Source: Candidatus Magasanikiibacteriota bacterium
GTDB taxonomy: Bacteria > Patescibacteriota > Patescibacteriia > Magasanikbacterales > UBA922
DNA length: 39,343 nt
Direction: 5' to 3'
NCBI GenBank assembly: GCA_023246555.1
Contig: JAHFIC010000004.1
Span: 1-39,343 of the forward strand
The notes beneath the pieces were generated by a model. That model was given only the letters and a program-made list of their open reading frames with translations, was not told the DNA's origin and searched no databases. The translations under genes and the position numbers were made by a program. Of this stretch, positions 1 through 9,831 are shown in pieces. Each line of letters opens with the position of its first letter. Positions within the stretch are counted from its first letter, which is position 1.

Positions 1-725
1 GATGGTCGCCAAGCGAAATAACCTTGGGCTTCTGGTAAATCCGGATTGATGCGAATGCGGGCATCCGTAATTCTATCTGGATATTGAGCACGCAAGACCA
101 GGCTGACTTCTTGAATCTCCTCACCTACCACGACTGATTCATGAGAAATGCGCAGGTCACCAAACTCAGAGTGCACGTATCCATTGGCATTCACGCGAAA
201 ACTTGTATCCACTGGAATCCAGCCGCTGGCAAAATCCCGTGACGGATCAGCCCACGCATATTCAATGTCATTATCAACAACATCGCCATATGTTTGATCA
301 GCTGTCCAGCGGAAAATAAATGTCGCTGTCCGCGCTTTTGTATTCACGTAATACTGTGATCCGGCAGTAGGATTACTTGGATTTTCTGGAAGAAGGGTGA
401 CAAAAGCGTTACCAGTTTCAATACTGTTGCCTCGCTCGGTAAAACCATTGACATTCGTCCAACGAAAATTGCCCCGTGTCGGACTGGTTGGGTGATTAAA
501 ATTGATTCGAAAAGATACAGTCGTAATGTCACCGGGTGTTTCGTACGGAATAACCAACTTGGCCGCCTGAACATCGGCGCTATTGGCCTGTTGCACCCGT
601 TTCCAAATGCCTCGCAGTATGGGATCAGTGCTTGGCACGATTTGTGCCGAAGCTATATTACTCGCGCCAAACATAACGGCAAGCAACGTTATTCCTGCCG
701 CGACTACTGAAAACGCCTTTTTCAT
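1..725 (-). CDS. Secreted hypothetical protein with N-terminal signal peptide (3' end outside window)
   Basis: Manual translation from ATG at 725..723: MKKAFSVVAAGITLLAVMFGASNIASAQIVPSTDPILRGIWKRVQQ..., open to the window edge. Typical signal peptide with AxA cleavage site. Absent from the ORF track because it has no stop in the window. Confidence 0.8.
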   Translation of the reverse strand, partial: MKKAFSVVAAGITLLAVMFGASNIASAQIVPSTDPILRGIWKRVQQANSADVQAAKLVIPYETPGDITTVSFRINFNHPTSPTRGNFRWTNVNGFTERGNSIETGNAFVTLLPENPSNPTAGSQYYVNTKARTATFIFRWTADQTYGDVVDNDIEYAWADPSRDFASGWIPVDTSFRVNANGYVHSEFGDLRISHESVVVGEEIQEVSLVLRAQYPDRITDARIRINPDLPEAQGYFAWRP

Positions 726-780
726 AGCGAAACTATGATTAAAAATGATGCGTTATCTTAGCATTTCTTTACTTTTTTGT

Positions 781-820
781 CAATAGCAATAGCCACGCCG
801 AGGCGGGGCTATTGTTATTG
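781..820. terminator. Strong inverted repeat between rpoD and the downstream secreted-protein gene
   Basis: CAATAGCAATAGCCACGCCGAGGCGGGGCTATTGTTATTG folds into a long stem. No clean U-tract follows on either strand, so terminator function is tentative. Confidence 0.45.
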
Positions 821-832
821 AAGTAAAAAGGT

Positions 833-2077
833 CTAATAATCTCGCAATCGAGTAATCACATCCATGCCCTGAATCTTCTCGAGGGCCTTGGCTTCGATCT
901 GGCGAATACGCTCGCGCGTAACGTCAAATTCCTTGCCAACTTCCTCGAGCGTGTGCGTCACTCCGTCGGTCAAACCAAAACGCATCTCCAAAATTTTCTG
1001 TTCACGTGGGCTTAGATCTTTTATGGCATCGCGAATATAATCGCGCAAGAGCTGTACGCCAGCTGCGTGCGCTGGGGAAACATTTTTTACATCTTCAATA
1101 AAGTCACCGAGCTGAGAATCATCATCGTCGTCGCCAACCGATGTTTCAAGTGAAATGGTTTCTTGAGAAATTTTAATAATGTGTTTGATTTTATCAACTT
1201 CCTCGCCCATTTCCGCCGCGAGTTCTTCCGGCGTCGGGTCACGGCCCAAATCCTGAAGCAATCGGCGCTGCACTTGTTGAAATCGATTGATGGTCTCCAC
1301 CATGTGGACGGGGATCCGAATCGTGCGGCTTTGATCCGCTAAGGCGCGCGTGATCGCCTGCCGAATCCACCAGGTTGCATAAGTAGAAAATTTATACCCT
1401 CTTCGGTAATCAAATTTTTTTACCGCCCGAAACAAGCCGATATTGCCTTCTTGAATCAAGTCAAGAAGTGAGAGTTGTTTGCCCACAAATTTTTTCGCGA
1501 TAGAGACGACAAGACGCAAATTCGCTTCGATCATTTTTCGTTCAGCTTCCCGATCCCCGCGTTCTTTGCGTTTGGCATATGAGACTTCTTCTTCGGCGTT
1601 GAGAAGTGAAATTTTTCCAATCTCACGCAAATACATTTGAATGGAATCCTGCGAAATGCTCCCCAAATCAAAGGATCCTTCCATATCGGGCTGAGATCCT
1701 TGCAAGGTCGCCAAAATTTCTTTATTTTCCATGGGACGGCCCAGAAAACCCTCCCGCATTTCAACCACCGATACGCCGCTATAATCCAAAACATCCAAGA
1801 ATCCTTCGTAGAGAGGAATGCAGTTTTCTACATGCGAAAAAATCGAAAGAATTTCCTGTTCAGTCACAAACCCGCGCCCGCGTGCTTTGTCGAGGAGTCG
1901 CCAAATGGCTTCTTCTTCGGGCGGCGTCGGCGGCGCTTCTTGAACGGGTACCATTGATTTCTTTTTCATCGGCTTCTTTTTTTGCGTCTTCTTTCGCGAA
2001 ACAACAAAAGCGCGGCGCTTCATTTTCGCAATGATTTTTTTCTTTTTCAGTTTCACCTGTTTCTTTTTGTGCGGCAT
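833..2077 (-). CDS. rpoD: RNA polymerase primary sigma factor (sigma-70)
   Basis: Region 2 and 4 motifs: [75 protein letters not shown]. Confidence 0.97.
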   Translation of the reverse strand: MPHKKKQVKLKKKKIIAKMKRRAFVVSRKKTQKKKPMKKKSMVPVQEAPPTPPEEEAIWRLLDKARGRGFVTEQEILSIFSHVENCIPLYEGFLDVLDYSGVSVVEMREGFLGRPMENKEILATLQGSQPDMEGSFDLGSISQDSIQMYLREIGKISLLNAEEEVSYAKRKERGDREAERKMIEANLRLVVSIAKKFVGKQLSLLDLIQEGNIGLFRAVKKFDYRRGYKFSTYATWWIRQAITRALADQSRTIRIPVHMVETINRFQQVQRRLLQDLGRDPTPEELAAEMGEEVDKIKHIIKISQETISLETSVGDDDDDSQLGDFIEDVKNVSPAHAAGVQLLRDYIRDAIKDLSPREQKILEMRFGLTDGVTHTLEEVGKEFDVTRERIRQIEAKALEKIQGMDVITRLRDY

Positions 2078-2087
2078 GTTGATATGA

Positions 2088-3866
2088 TTAACGCAAAGTT
2101 TCGAAAACCGAATTTAAATGAGCAATCCTCGTCGCATCCCCGGCTCGCTCCGCAAGATCAATTTCCCGTTCAAGAATAATCCGCTCTGCTTGCTTCCATT
2201 CCTTCTTTATTTCCGCCACAATAACGGCAACCTCTTTTTTTGCTTGCGACTCATGAGTGTTCTGAAACAATAAATCACCCTGCAAGATCAGAGTATCTAC
2301 AATGTTCTCAATATTTCCATCGGAGAACGCATGACGAAGATTGTCACGACTGATTGAATGTTGCGTAGTATACCCGCTTCCAACACTCTCGTAAAGATGC
2401 GCGAGGTCTGGTGTGGATAACATTGGCGTTACCCCTCCTGGGAGGTCCCATTCTTCATACGCAGTGGGATACCGAAGGACAAGAACAAGAAACCGCTCAA
2501 CCAAGGCATCCATACGAGTCTTTTGGGGAGGATATGGAGACACAACCTCATTGGGCTTTGCCTGCTGGGGTTTGGATTTTGGACTCCGTCGTATGCGCTC
2601 CATATCTTCTTTCAAAATGTCCACATCAACACCAATTCTCCCGGCGAGTTCTCGCAGCCAGTGATCGCGCTCCACGGCATAGGGAATCCGTGAAATGTCT
2701 GGAAGCAGCTCGTTGGCAATTTGTTGTTTCTCCTTTGGATTCGTGATGTTCCTGCCCCGGAACACACCTACAAACAGCCATTCAATATATTCTTCCGCAT
2801 TCAAAACCGCATCAAACCATACCTCTGGATTTTTCTTTAGACACTCATCCGGGTCTTTTCCGGCACCATCGGGAATGCGAATAATGGTGATATTCATGCC
2901 TTCTTGAAGGGCAACATCCCGACCGCGTTTAGCGGCGGCGATGCCAGCAGAATCCGCGTCAAATGAGATTGATACATTTGAAGAATACCGCTTTAACACC
3001 TCTACTTGTTGCTCGGTCATGGCCGTGCCACTGACGGCCACCACATGCTTCATACCCGCCTGGTGACAGGCGACCACATCCATTTGCCCCTCGACCATAA
3101 TCATCCGATCGTTCTTTTTAATTTCTTGTTTGGCTTTATTAAGTCCAAAGACGACGCGCGACTTATCATAAAGCGGTGTCTGCGGTGTGTTCACATATTT
3201 GCCTCCCGATGTTTCAGTCTCCACCAGCACGCGTCCGGTAAAGCCGACAACCGTATCATGAGCGTCCCAAATTGGGAACATGATTCTGCCGCGAAAGCGG
3301 TCGTAAAATCCGCCTCCGTCTTTCTTAATCGTGAGTCCTGAGACAACAAGGTCATCAATACCGTAGCCTTTTTTCAAAAGATACTGCGTGAGAAGATCCC
3401 ATTGATCAGAGATAAAGCCAATTCGCCACTCTTCAATGGTCGCCTCTTTCAATCCTCGCTCGTTCAAATACTGGCGCGCGCCGGCCGCGGCTGGCATCTG
3501 TAGTAAAAATTGATGAAAAAACCGCGCGGCTTCCACGTTAATGTCTTTGAGACGATTCTTTTGGTTGCGATCTGACTCGCTCCGTGTATGTGTGAGCGGG
3601 ACACCGGCTCGATCTGCCAGAAATCGAAGCGCTTCAATAAATTCCATGCTCTCGATTTCTTGAATGAAGGAAAAAATATCTCCACCTTTGGAGCAACCAA
3701 AACAATGCCATGACTGGCGCTCGCGGCTCACCATGAAAGACGGCGTTTTTTCGCGATGAAATGGACAAAGCCCCTTCTGATTCACGCCAGCAGGTTTGAG
3801 TTGCACATACTCGCCCACCAAGTCCACAATATCGATCTTATCTTTAATGAGTTGGGTATCGGACAT
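2088..3866 (-). CDS. dnaG: DNA primase
   Basis: CHC2 zinc finger [34 protein letters not shown] and Toprim region ([16 protein letters not shown]...); sits 10 bp upstream of rpoD. Confidence 0.97.
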   Translation of the reverse strand: MSDTQLIKDKIDIVDLVGEYVQLKPAGVNQKGLCPFHREKTPSFMVSRERQSWHCFGCSKGGDIFSFIQEIESMEFIEALRFLADRAGVPLTHTRSESDRNQKNRLKDINVEAARFFHQFLLQMPAAAGARQYLNERGLKEATIEEWRIGFISDQWDLLTQYLLKKGYGIDDLVVSGLTIKKDGGGFYDRFRGRIMFPIWDAHDTVVGFTGRVLVETETSGGKYVNTPQTPLYDKSRVVFGLNKAKQEIKKNDRMIMVEGQMDVVACHQAGMKHVVAVSGTAMTEQQVEVLKRYSSNVSISFDADSAGIAAAKRGRDVALQEGMNITIIRIPDGAGKDPDECLKKNPEVWFDAVLNAEEYIEWLFVGVFRGRNITNPKEKQQIANELLPDISRIPYAVERDHWLRELAGRIGVDVDILKEDMERIRRSPKSKPQQAKPNEVVSPYPPQKTRMDALVERFLVLVLRYPTAYEEWDLPGGVTPMLSTPDLAHLYESVGSGYTTQHSISRDNLRHAFSDGNIENIVDTLILQGDLLFQNTHESQAKKEVAVIVAEIKKEWKQAERIILEREIDLAERAGDATRIAHLNSVFETLR

Positions 3867-3868
3867 AC

Positions 3869-3896
3869 TTTGGCTTTCGGCTATTAGCTATGAGCT
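3869..3896. repeat. Degenerate 7-bp periodic repeat
   Basis: TTTGGCT|TTCGGCT|ATTAGCT|ATGAGCT, directly upstream of the dnaG start. Confidence 0.7.
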
Positions 3897-3914
3897 CAAT
3901 CTACCGCTACAATA

Positions 3915-3940
3915 ACAAAAGAGAGGCTTCCGTGGAAGCC
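3915..3940 (-). terminator. Intrinsic terminator downstream of the 77-aa ORF
   Basis: On the minus strand GGCTTCCACGGAAGCC hairpin followed by TCTCTTTTGTT. Confidence 0.6.
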
Positions 3941-3969
3941 CCAAGGCGATTGAAAACGAAATGAAGGAA

Positions 3970-4203
3970 CTAGACCCGCTTTTTTGCCGAACATCTCGGT
4001 CTTCGGGTATTGTGCTCCCTCTCTTTACCCATACGGCGCAGGGTCTGGCGCAGATGGTAGGCAAGCGTCTCGCCGAGTGCCGATGCGAACCGTGCTCTAT
4101 CCTCCGCCGATCCGGTTTTCGCGGCCCGATCGGTCGCGATCGCTAAACGCTTCTTGAGCCGCGTCAATTCCGACGGTTGTCTTTTTTTATGCTTTTTCTT
4201 CAT
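3970..4203 (-). CDS. Small basic hypothetical protein (77 aa)
   Basis: ORF MKKKHKKRQPSELTRLKKRLAIATDRAAKTG...; GAGG 8-11 nt upstream of ATG; follows the 111-aa ORF closely. Confidence 0.5.
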   Translation of the reverse strand: MKKKHKKRQPSELTRLKKRLAIATDRAAKTGSAEDRARFASALGETLAYHLRQTLRRMGKEREHNTRRPRCSAKKRV

Positions 4204-4212
4204 TTCTACACC

Positions 4213-4548
4213 TCAATCAATACCCGGACCAACTGCTGGCGCGTAGATACGGTTCATACGGCAGAGAATTTCTGCCCGCTCAACTGCGCCAAGCTGTTCA
4301 GTCCAACCAGGAATCGCTGGCAACTTGGGGTCCCGCCTCATGACAATTGGGGTGAGTTCCCCTTTTATCCTCATCATCCGCGCGTCATCCTTCAGGTCTC
4401 CGGTTAGAAACACCGCCGGAATGCCGCTTGGCAATTCTTCGACAGAGACACTCACGCTTGCCGCCGCGCCATCCGGCAGAATCGCCAACAACCCCTTCCG
4501 CACTGCGGGATCGATAATTGCTCTCTCGAGCTCAGTTTTGGTGAACAA
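4213..4548 (-). CDS. Hypothetical protein (111 aa)
   Basis: ORF between pyrG and the 77-aa ORF, co-directional, balanced composition. Confidence 0.55.
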   Translation of the reverse strand: MFTKTELERAIIDPAVRKGLLAILPDGAAASVSVSVEELPSGIPAVFLTGDLKDDARMMRIKGELTPIVMRRDPKLPAIPGWTEQLGAVERAEILCRMNRIYAPAVGPGID

Positions 4549-4571
4549 AGACAGCTCCTTTCTCTTGTTTT

Positions 4572-6221
4572 CTATCCACGTTTCATCGCCGCATGAACAA
4601 ATGCTAAAAATAATGGATGCGGATTCATCGGACGTGATTTGAATTCTGGATGAAATTGAGTGCCCACAAAAAACGGATGGTCTTTGAGTTCGACAATTTC
4701 CACGAGGTCGGTTTCTGGATTTACGCCGACGATCCGGAGTCCTGCATGATCAACCATTTCTCGATATTCATTGTTGAACTCATACCGATGGCGGTGGCGT
4801 TCGGATATTTTGTCGCTCCCGTACGCTTTTCTTGTCCAACTCCCCTTTTTCAAAGCGCAATCATACGCGCCGAGGCGCATGGTGCCGCCATACCGGTTCT
4901 CGCGAACATTTTTCGCCTGCCGCGGATTGATGTGAATAATCGGATATGGTGTTTTCGGATCAATTTCTACCGTATTCGCCTGATGCTTTCCCAGTACATT
5001 TCTCGCAAATTCAATGCTCGCCAATTGCATGCCGTAGCACAAGCCGAAATACGGAATCTTTTTTTCACGCGCCAAACGGATCGCCTGAATAATACCTTCG
5101 ACTCCACGGTGACCGAATCCTCCCGGCACAATAATGCCGCTATATGCCGACAAATCATGAACCAACTCCGAGTTACTTTCGTATGCCTCGGAATCAATCC
5201 AGTCCATAACCGGCTTTGCGCCATGGTGCCACGCGGCATGCTTGACCGCCTCAATCACTGAAATATACGAATCAGACAGTGTGTATTTTCCCGTCCCAAA
5301 ATATTTGCCAACAACTGCGATATTTACTTGTTTTTCAGCGCTGTGGATTTTTTTCACCAAATCCTGCCATTGCTTCAAATTGCTCGACCGACGTTTCAAC
5401 CCCAAAATTTTCAATAAATTGTTCCCTGTCTCCTGCTCTTCAAATTTGAGCGGAACCTCGTAAATAGAAGCAACATCAGGCGCGGAGATGCAGTTTTCTG
5501 GACGAACGCCGCAAAAAATCGCGAGCTTTTCGCGCCGCGGACGGTCGAGCTCGGACGGGCCACGAGCGATAATGATATCAGCCGCAATTCCCGCTGAATT
5601 CAATGCCCGGGATGCATGCTGTGTTGGTTTGGTTTTCATCTCTCCCAAATGCGACGGCACAGGAAGATACGATACGAGAACAACAGCAACATCTCCGGGA
5701 GACTTTAATTTCATCATTCGCACTGCTTCCAAAAAAAGAATATTTTCATATTCCCCCACGGTGCCGCCGATTTCAATCGTCGTAATATCGGCATCACGCT
5801 TCTGCGCGGCTTCTTCGATGCGACGGATAATTTCATTGGGAACATCCGGGACTACTTGAACGCACCTCCCTTTATATTTCATGCTTCGTTCATCTTCAAT
5901 GACTGACAAATACACGCGACCGGTGGTCATGTAGTTCACGCTACCAAGATCGGCGTTCAAAAACCTCTCGTAATTTCCAATATCCTGATCCGTCTCATCC
6001 CCATCGTCGGTAACAAATACCTCGCCATGCTCAATCGGATTCATGGTGCCGGCATCCACGTTAATATACGGATCGGCCTTAAGCGCCGTAACGCGAAAGC
6101 CTTTGGCCGAAAAAATGGCGCCCAAAGACGCCGTCGCGACTCCCTTGCCGACGCCGGAGAGCACGCCGCCAACTACAAAAATATATTTACGCTGTTTTTT
6201 TGCCATAACGAACATTTTCAC
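4572..6221 (-). CDS. pyrG: CTP synthase
   Basis: KYIFVVGGVLSGVGKGVATASLGAIFSAKGFRVTALKADPYINVDAGTMNPIEHGEVFVTDDG; glutamine amidotransferase part with GLCYGMQ. Likely start 6206 (MAKKQRKY). Confidence 0.97.
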   Translation of the reverse strand: MKMFVMAKKQRKYIFVVGGVLSGVGKGVATASLGAIFSAKGFRVTALKADPYINVDAGTMNPIEHGEVFVTDDGDETDQDIGNYERFLNADLGSVNYMTTGRVYLSVIEDERSMKYKGRCVQVVPDVPNEIIRRIEEAAQKRDADITTIEIGGTVGEYENILFLEAVRMMKLKSPGDVAVVLVSYLPVPSHLGEMKTKPTQHASRALNSAGIAADIIIARGPSELDRPRREKLAIFCGVRPENCISAPDVASIYEVPLKFEEQETGNNLLKILGLKRRSSNLKQWQDLVKKIHSAEKQVNIAVVGKYFGTGKYTLSDSYISVIEAVKHAAWHHGAKPVMDWIDSEAYESNSELVHDLSAYSGIIVPGGFGHRGVEGIIQAIRLAREKKIPYFGLCYGMQLASIEFARNVLGKHQANTVEIDPKTPYPIIHINPRQAKNVRENRYGGTMRLGAYDCALKKGSWTRKAYGSDKISERHRHRYEFNNEYREMVDHAGLRIVGVNPETDLVEIVELKDHPFFVGTQFHPEFKSRPMNPHPLFLAFVHAAMKRG

Positions 6222-6234
6222 TTCTAGTATACGG

Positions 6235-7568
6235 CTATGCCGCCACTTTTTTCAACCGCTCCTTGGTGGTCAAAATTTCGTTGTACAAATCCCACGATAA
6301 GCTAAGTGCAACCTCGGCCGCTTCAGCCGGAGTCAGCTCCTTTTCTTTTGTCCAACCACTCTTCTCTAGCTGTGCCACAATGCGATCCGAGGTTGTCATG
6401 CGGCTTTTCAGCATATCCTCGAGCGGCTGAAGGATTTTCTCCCGATTTTCCGGCACAAACTGCTTCGCCATCCGGAAAAACGCCTGACAATAGTTGAAAA
6501 CAACATCGTCTGCAAGCCCCTCGTATGCCGCGCGGCGTTGAAGATTTTTCCTCACAAAACTATCGGGTGGAATAACAATCGTCTTTCCATCAAAAGAAAA
6601 CGGATGCTCCACCCCTGTATCTGCCGGCAAGATACGAATATGTTTTTCCTGGATTTCTTTCAGAAGAAATTTTACCAAGATAGCAATGGCGGCAATAATA
6701 TCGGGGTGGTTCATATCCATACCGCGGATTTCCATCGTCCCGTGAGAATTGATTTTGACCGGATTCCACGTGTTGTCCAAAATAGATCCATGTTTAGAAA
6801 ACATGGCGATTTTTGTTCCGACGGATTTGAGGATCTCTGCCCAATCCACGAACCGGTCGGCAATTTGACTCAAAATATCCGTGCTGGTTGTTTTATATTG
6901 CTGTAGCGCGCCGAATTCAGGCAAATTGGCATACAATCCTTCTGGAGAATCCAAATCTTTTCCGCCGCGATACATAAGGACGCGGCTATCCTTTGCCAGG
7001 TACTTTCCCTGATAGAGCGGAGAAGACTGCGCAAAGGTAAACAGCGCCGGATCCATGGCGATGCAGAGGTTATAAATATCCACCATGGTTTGCATGTTTT
7101 TGGAACGAATGAGGGGTTTGATGATTTTTTTAATGTCATCAAAAACACCCCAAGGAAGCGAATAATGGATATGAAGCCCGACACAACGGCCGGCAATAGC
7201 GAACCGCTGTTTGCCTAAAATTTTCTGCTGTGCCCGGTAGCGACGGTGCACATGAAACTCCGGAGTGAAAGCACCCGGATAGGTGCCGTAAGCATACAGC
7301 ACAAGTTTTTCTTCGGTCGCCGCGACCGCCACCACTTCGAAATTCTCCATGGCACGAATCATCGCCGCTGGCACATCAGTTTCGACCGGCGTCGTTATCT
7401 CGATCATGTTTTTGCCGCACTCACGCTTGATGTCAATCTCGGGATGCTCCCGTTTTACGCGTGCGATGAGCTGGTCAGCGCCGTTTGCCATGTATCCTTT
7501 TTCATCGAGCGTAAACAATTCAAATTCAATGCCAAAACGCAATGTTTTTTGCACTTTCTTTTTCATGA
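6235..7568 (-). CDS. GCS2-type glutamate-cysteine ligase / carboxylate-amine ligase family protein
   Basis: LRFGIEFELFTLD..., CGKNMIEITTPVETD, AGRCVGLHIHYSLP, GTMEIRGMD. Start trimmed from 7716 to the ATG at 7568 so it does not overlap the upstream antiporter gene. Confidence 0.75.
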
Positions 7569-7571
7569 TTC

Positions 7572-8540
7572 TTAGGGTAGCACATCCGAGATCCCGTGGG
7601 CAAATCCGAATGCGGCACGAATAACAAAATACGATACAAAAATAACAATCAGCGCAATCGCTTCTTTCGTGCTCAATTTCATGCGTGTTCGAAGCAAGAG
7701 TGTGGCCAGGATGCACGCCACAATAAGAAACGGAAAATCAAATGAAATGACCGACGCTGGAACCGTGAGGTTTTTTGCAATGACCGCTCCAAGCCCGACG
7801 ACAAACAGCATGTCAAAAATATTGCTTCCGACCAGATTCTCAAAGACAAAGATTCCCTGATTTTTCTTCATCGCTGTGACCGTCGCGGCCAGTTCGGGGA
7901 GACTGGTGCCCAATCCGACCAAGAGAAGCCCAACGAGCGCCTGGCTGACATGAAAACGCTCCGAGAGCAACAAGGCGTGCGTTACGGTTACATACGACGC
8001 AATACAAAGAAGCGCCAAGCCGCCGCAAAGATACAGGAGCGGTCCAATGCGTTCGATATTTTTCAAGGGAATCGCTCTCGCTTCACGGCGCTCTTCACGA
8101 GCGATCATAAAAAGGTACAGGATATAGACAGCGATCAGCGCCAGCCCATCGAGTCGGGAAATCGTGCCATCCAGTGCGGAAAAAAATAACAAAAAAGAAG
8201 ATATGATCATCATGGTGCCGTCGCGCAGCAATAATTTTTTTGTAAGCGTAATCGTGCCAATGAGCCCGGCGATGCCCAAGATAAGCGTTGCTTGGCTGAG
8301 CACCGTGCCAACAATTTCCCCGAGTACGAGCCCGGAGGTATTCATACCTTTGGCTTGCCCAATAGCGCCAACACCCACCACAAAAATTTCCGGAAGGTCA
8401 GTGCCAATCGCGACAATCGTGAGGCCGATAAATGCCGGCGTCAAACGAAACCAGTGCGCAACCGCAAGACCGCGAAGGACAAGCTTTGCGCCGGTGATGA
8501 GGGTCGCGAGACCAAGGATAACAATGAGAATGGACATCAT
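7572..8540 (-). CDS. Calcium/sodium antiporter, CaCA family (YrbG-like)
   Basis: Two alpha repeats: GLTIVAIGTDLPEIFV and GLLLVGLGTSLPELAATV; NLVGSNIFDMLFVVG; about 10 hydrophobic segments. Confidence 0.9.
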   Translation of the reverse strand: MMSILIVILGLATLITGAKLVLRGLAVAHWFRLTPAFIGLTIVAIGTDLPEIFVVGVGAIGQAKGMNTSGLVLGEIVGTVLSQATLILGIAGLIGTITLTKKLLLRDGTMMIISSFLLFFSALDGTISRLDGLALIAVYILYLFMIAREERREARAIPLKNIERIGPLLYLCGGLALLCIASYVTVTHALLLSERFHVSQALVGLLLVGLGTSLPELAATVTAMKKNQGIFVFENLVGSNIFDMLFVVGLGAVIAKNLTVPASVISFDFPFLIVACILATLLLRTRMKLSTKEAIALIVIFVSYFVIRAAFGFAHGISDVLP

Positions 8541-8556
8541 GCACCGATAGTATAGT

Positions 8557-9567
8557 TTACTTCAAGAAATCACTCAAAAGCGTTTCCAACTCCCCTAACG
8601 TATTTACGCGCACCAATTTTTCGCGCATAACTTTGAGGCCTTCCACTTCAAAACCAACTTTGTTCGTTTTGAAATACCATGAAAGATGCTTGCGAAATGA
8701 TACCATGCCGCGTTCGCCATACTGCGCAGAGTGTAATCGCGCATGCTCAAGAACAACCCGAACTCGCTCGTCGATAGATATTCTAGAATTTAGATTCTGT
8801 ATTCTAGATTCTGTCAAACGAAAAAACCACGGATTCCCCAACGCCCCGCGCGCGATTAAGACCCCGTCCGCACTGGTGATGTCCAACACTTCCCGCACCT
8901 GATGCGGCTCATGAATGTCCCCATTCGCCAAGATCGGCACGCGCGCGATTTTTTTTGCTTCTCTAATCCGCACCCAATCGCTTTTCCCGCTGTACCCTTG
9001 TGCTTTTGTCCGTCCATGAATAGTGATAAGCTCGGCGCCGGCATCTTCAATGACAGGAATAAACTTCCTGAATTCATCCGGGTCACTCCAGCCCAAACGA
9101 ATCTTCACCGACAGCGGCGTCTCGCCGATCGCGCGTTTCATTTCACGAATAATTGCTCCTGCGCGCTCCGGCTCCTTCATGAGAGCGCACCCATTAAAAT
9201 TGCTGATAATCTTATACACCGGACACCCCATGTTGATGTCGATACCTTCTGGACCCGCATGCTCCATCACAATTGCCGCGGCTTTTGCCATGGTCAATGG
9301 ATCCGCACCAAAAATCTGTTGCACAATCGGTCGTTCTGCTTCCACAAAATCCGTCATGCCAAGCGTTTTTTGGTTCTCTCGAATAAGCGCTTCACTCGAG
9401 ACCATTTCCCGAAACACAACATCGGCCCCACCAACTCGTCGGACAATCTGACAGAAAGCACTGTCGGTCATATCCGCCATCGGTGACAGCGCCAAAATTT
9501 TCTTGTTTTTTTGCAGAACCTCTTCAATCCACATACCCATAAATTTTGCATTTTGAGTTATCCACAA
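8557..9567 (-). CDS. dus: tRNA-dihydrouridine synthase
   Basis: LSPMADMTDSAFCQIVRRVGGADVVFREMVSSE, INMGCPVYKI, SVKIRLGW, ITIHGRTKAQGYSG, VPILANGDI, GVLIARGALGNPWFF. Start may be internal (MWIEEVLQ). Confidence 0.95.
   Translation of the reverse strand: MWITQNAKFMGMWIEEVLQKNKKILALSPMADMTDSAFCQIVRRVGGADVVFREMVSSEALIRENQKTLGMTDFVEAERPIVQQIFGADPLTMAKAAAIVMEHAGPEGIDINMGCPVYKIISNFNGCALMKEPERAGAIIREMKRAIGETPLSVKIRLGWSDPDEFRKFIPVIEDAGAELITIHGRTKAQGYSGKSDWVRIREAKKIARVPILANGDIHEPHQVREVLDITSADGVLIARGALGNPWFFRLTESRIQNLNSRISIDERVRVVLEHARLHSAQYGERGMVSFRKHLSWYFKTNKVGFEVEGLKVMREKLVRVNTLGELETLLSDFLK
8780..8814. repeat. 7-bp periodic repeat inside dus, in frame
   Basis: ATTCTAG|AATTTAG|ATTCTGT|ATTCTAG|ATTCTGT, encoding ESRIQNLNSRIS. 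Confidence 0.75.
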
Positions 9568-9575
9568 CTGTATAC

Positions 9576-9591
9576 TTTTTTAGCTAAAAAA
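9576..9591. promoter_or_regulatory. 16-bp perfect palindrome in the divergent dus / B12 operon intergenic region
   Basis: TTTTTTAGCTAAAAAA. Confidence 0.4.
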
Positions 9592-9598
9592 TCAACAT

Positions 9599-9627
9599 TT
9601 GACCAGCTAAAACGATGGTGCTATAGT
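9599..9627 (+). promoter_or_regulatory. Putative sigma70 promoter for the riboswitch operon
   Basis: TTGACC - 17 nt - TATAGT. Confidence 0.65.
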
Positions 9628-9637
9628 CCCTCTACAA

Positions 9638-9830
9638 TTCAACAACATATTTGTGGAAGTGAGGTGATCCGCCAAAGGCGGACAAGCATTCCTCTACTGT
9701 GCCGCAACGGTAAAGTCCCGATGGAATCGGGAACAAGTCCGGTCTTCAAATATGTTTTACGCCCGAGCAGGTAACGACGCGCTTTGCGTCTTTCTCCATC
9801 TCTACCTGTCCGGCTAGAGTTTTTTTATTT
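9638..9830 (+). ncRNA. Cobalamin riboswitch (candidate) with intrinsic-terminator expression platform
   Basis: GTGAGGTGATCC, ACTGTGCCGCAACGGTAA (matches the conserved cobalamin core CCCGCAACGGTAA) and AAGTCCGGTCTTC (B12-box-like). Closing helix AACATATTT (9644-9652) / AAATATGTT (9748-9756); internal hairpins TCCGCCAAAGGCGGA and TCCCGATGGAATCGGGA. Confidence 0.85.
9767..9828 (+). terminator. Riboswitch terminator
   Basis: GCAGGTA (9767-9773) pairs with TACCTGT (9803-9809), with nested GACGC/GCGTC hairpin, then CGGCTAGAGTTTTTTTATTTT directly before the ATG at 9832. Confidence 0.7.
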
Positions 9831-9831
9831 T

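Noticed and set aside
2412-2420. TGTGGATAA (DnaA box complement) within dnaG
   Set aside because: Single coding-region hit, not clustered; no origin features nearby.
4650-5261. 203-aa + strand ORF opposite pyrG
   Set aside because: Antisense shadow of a confidently identified gene.
9784-9831. Upstream ATG for the DUF4430 gene
   Set aside because: It lies inside the riboswitch terminator stem; the in-frame ATG at 9832 precedes the TM segment.
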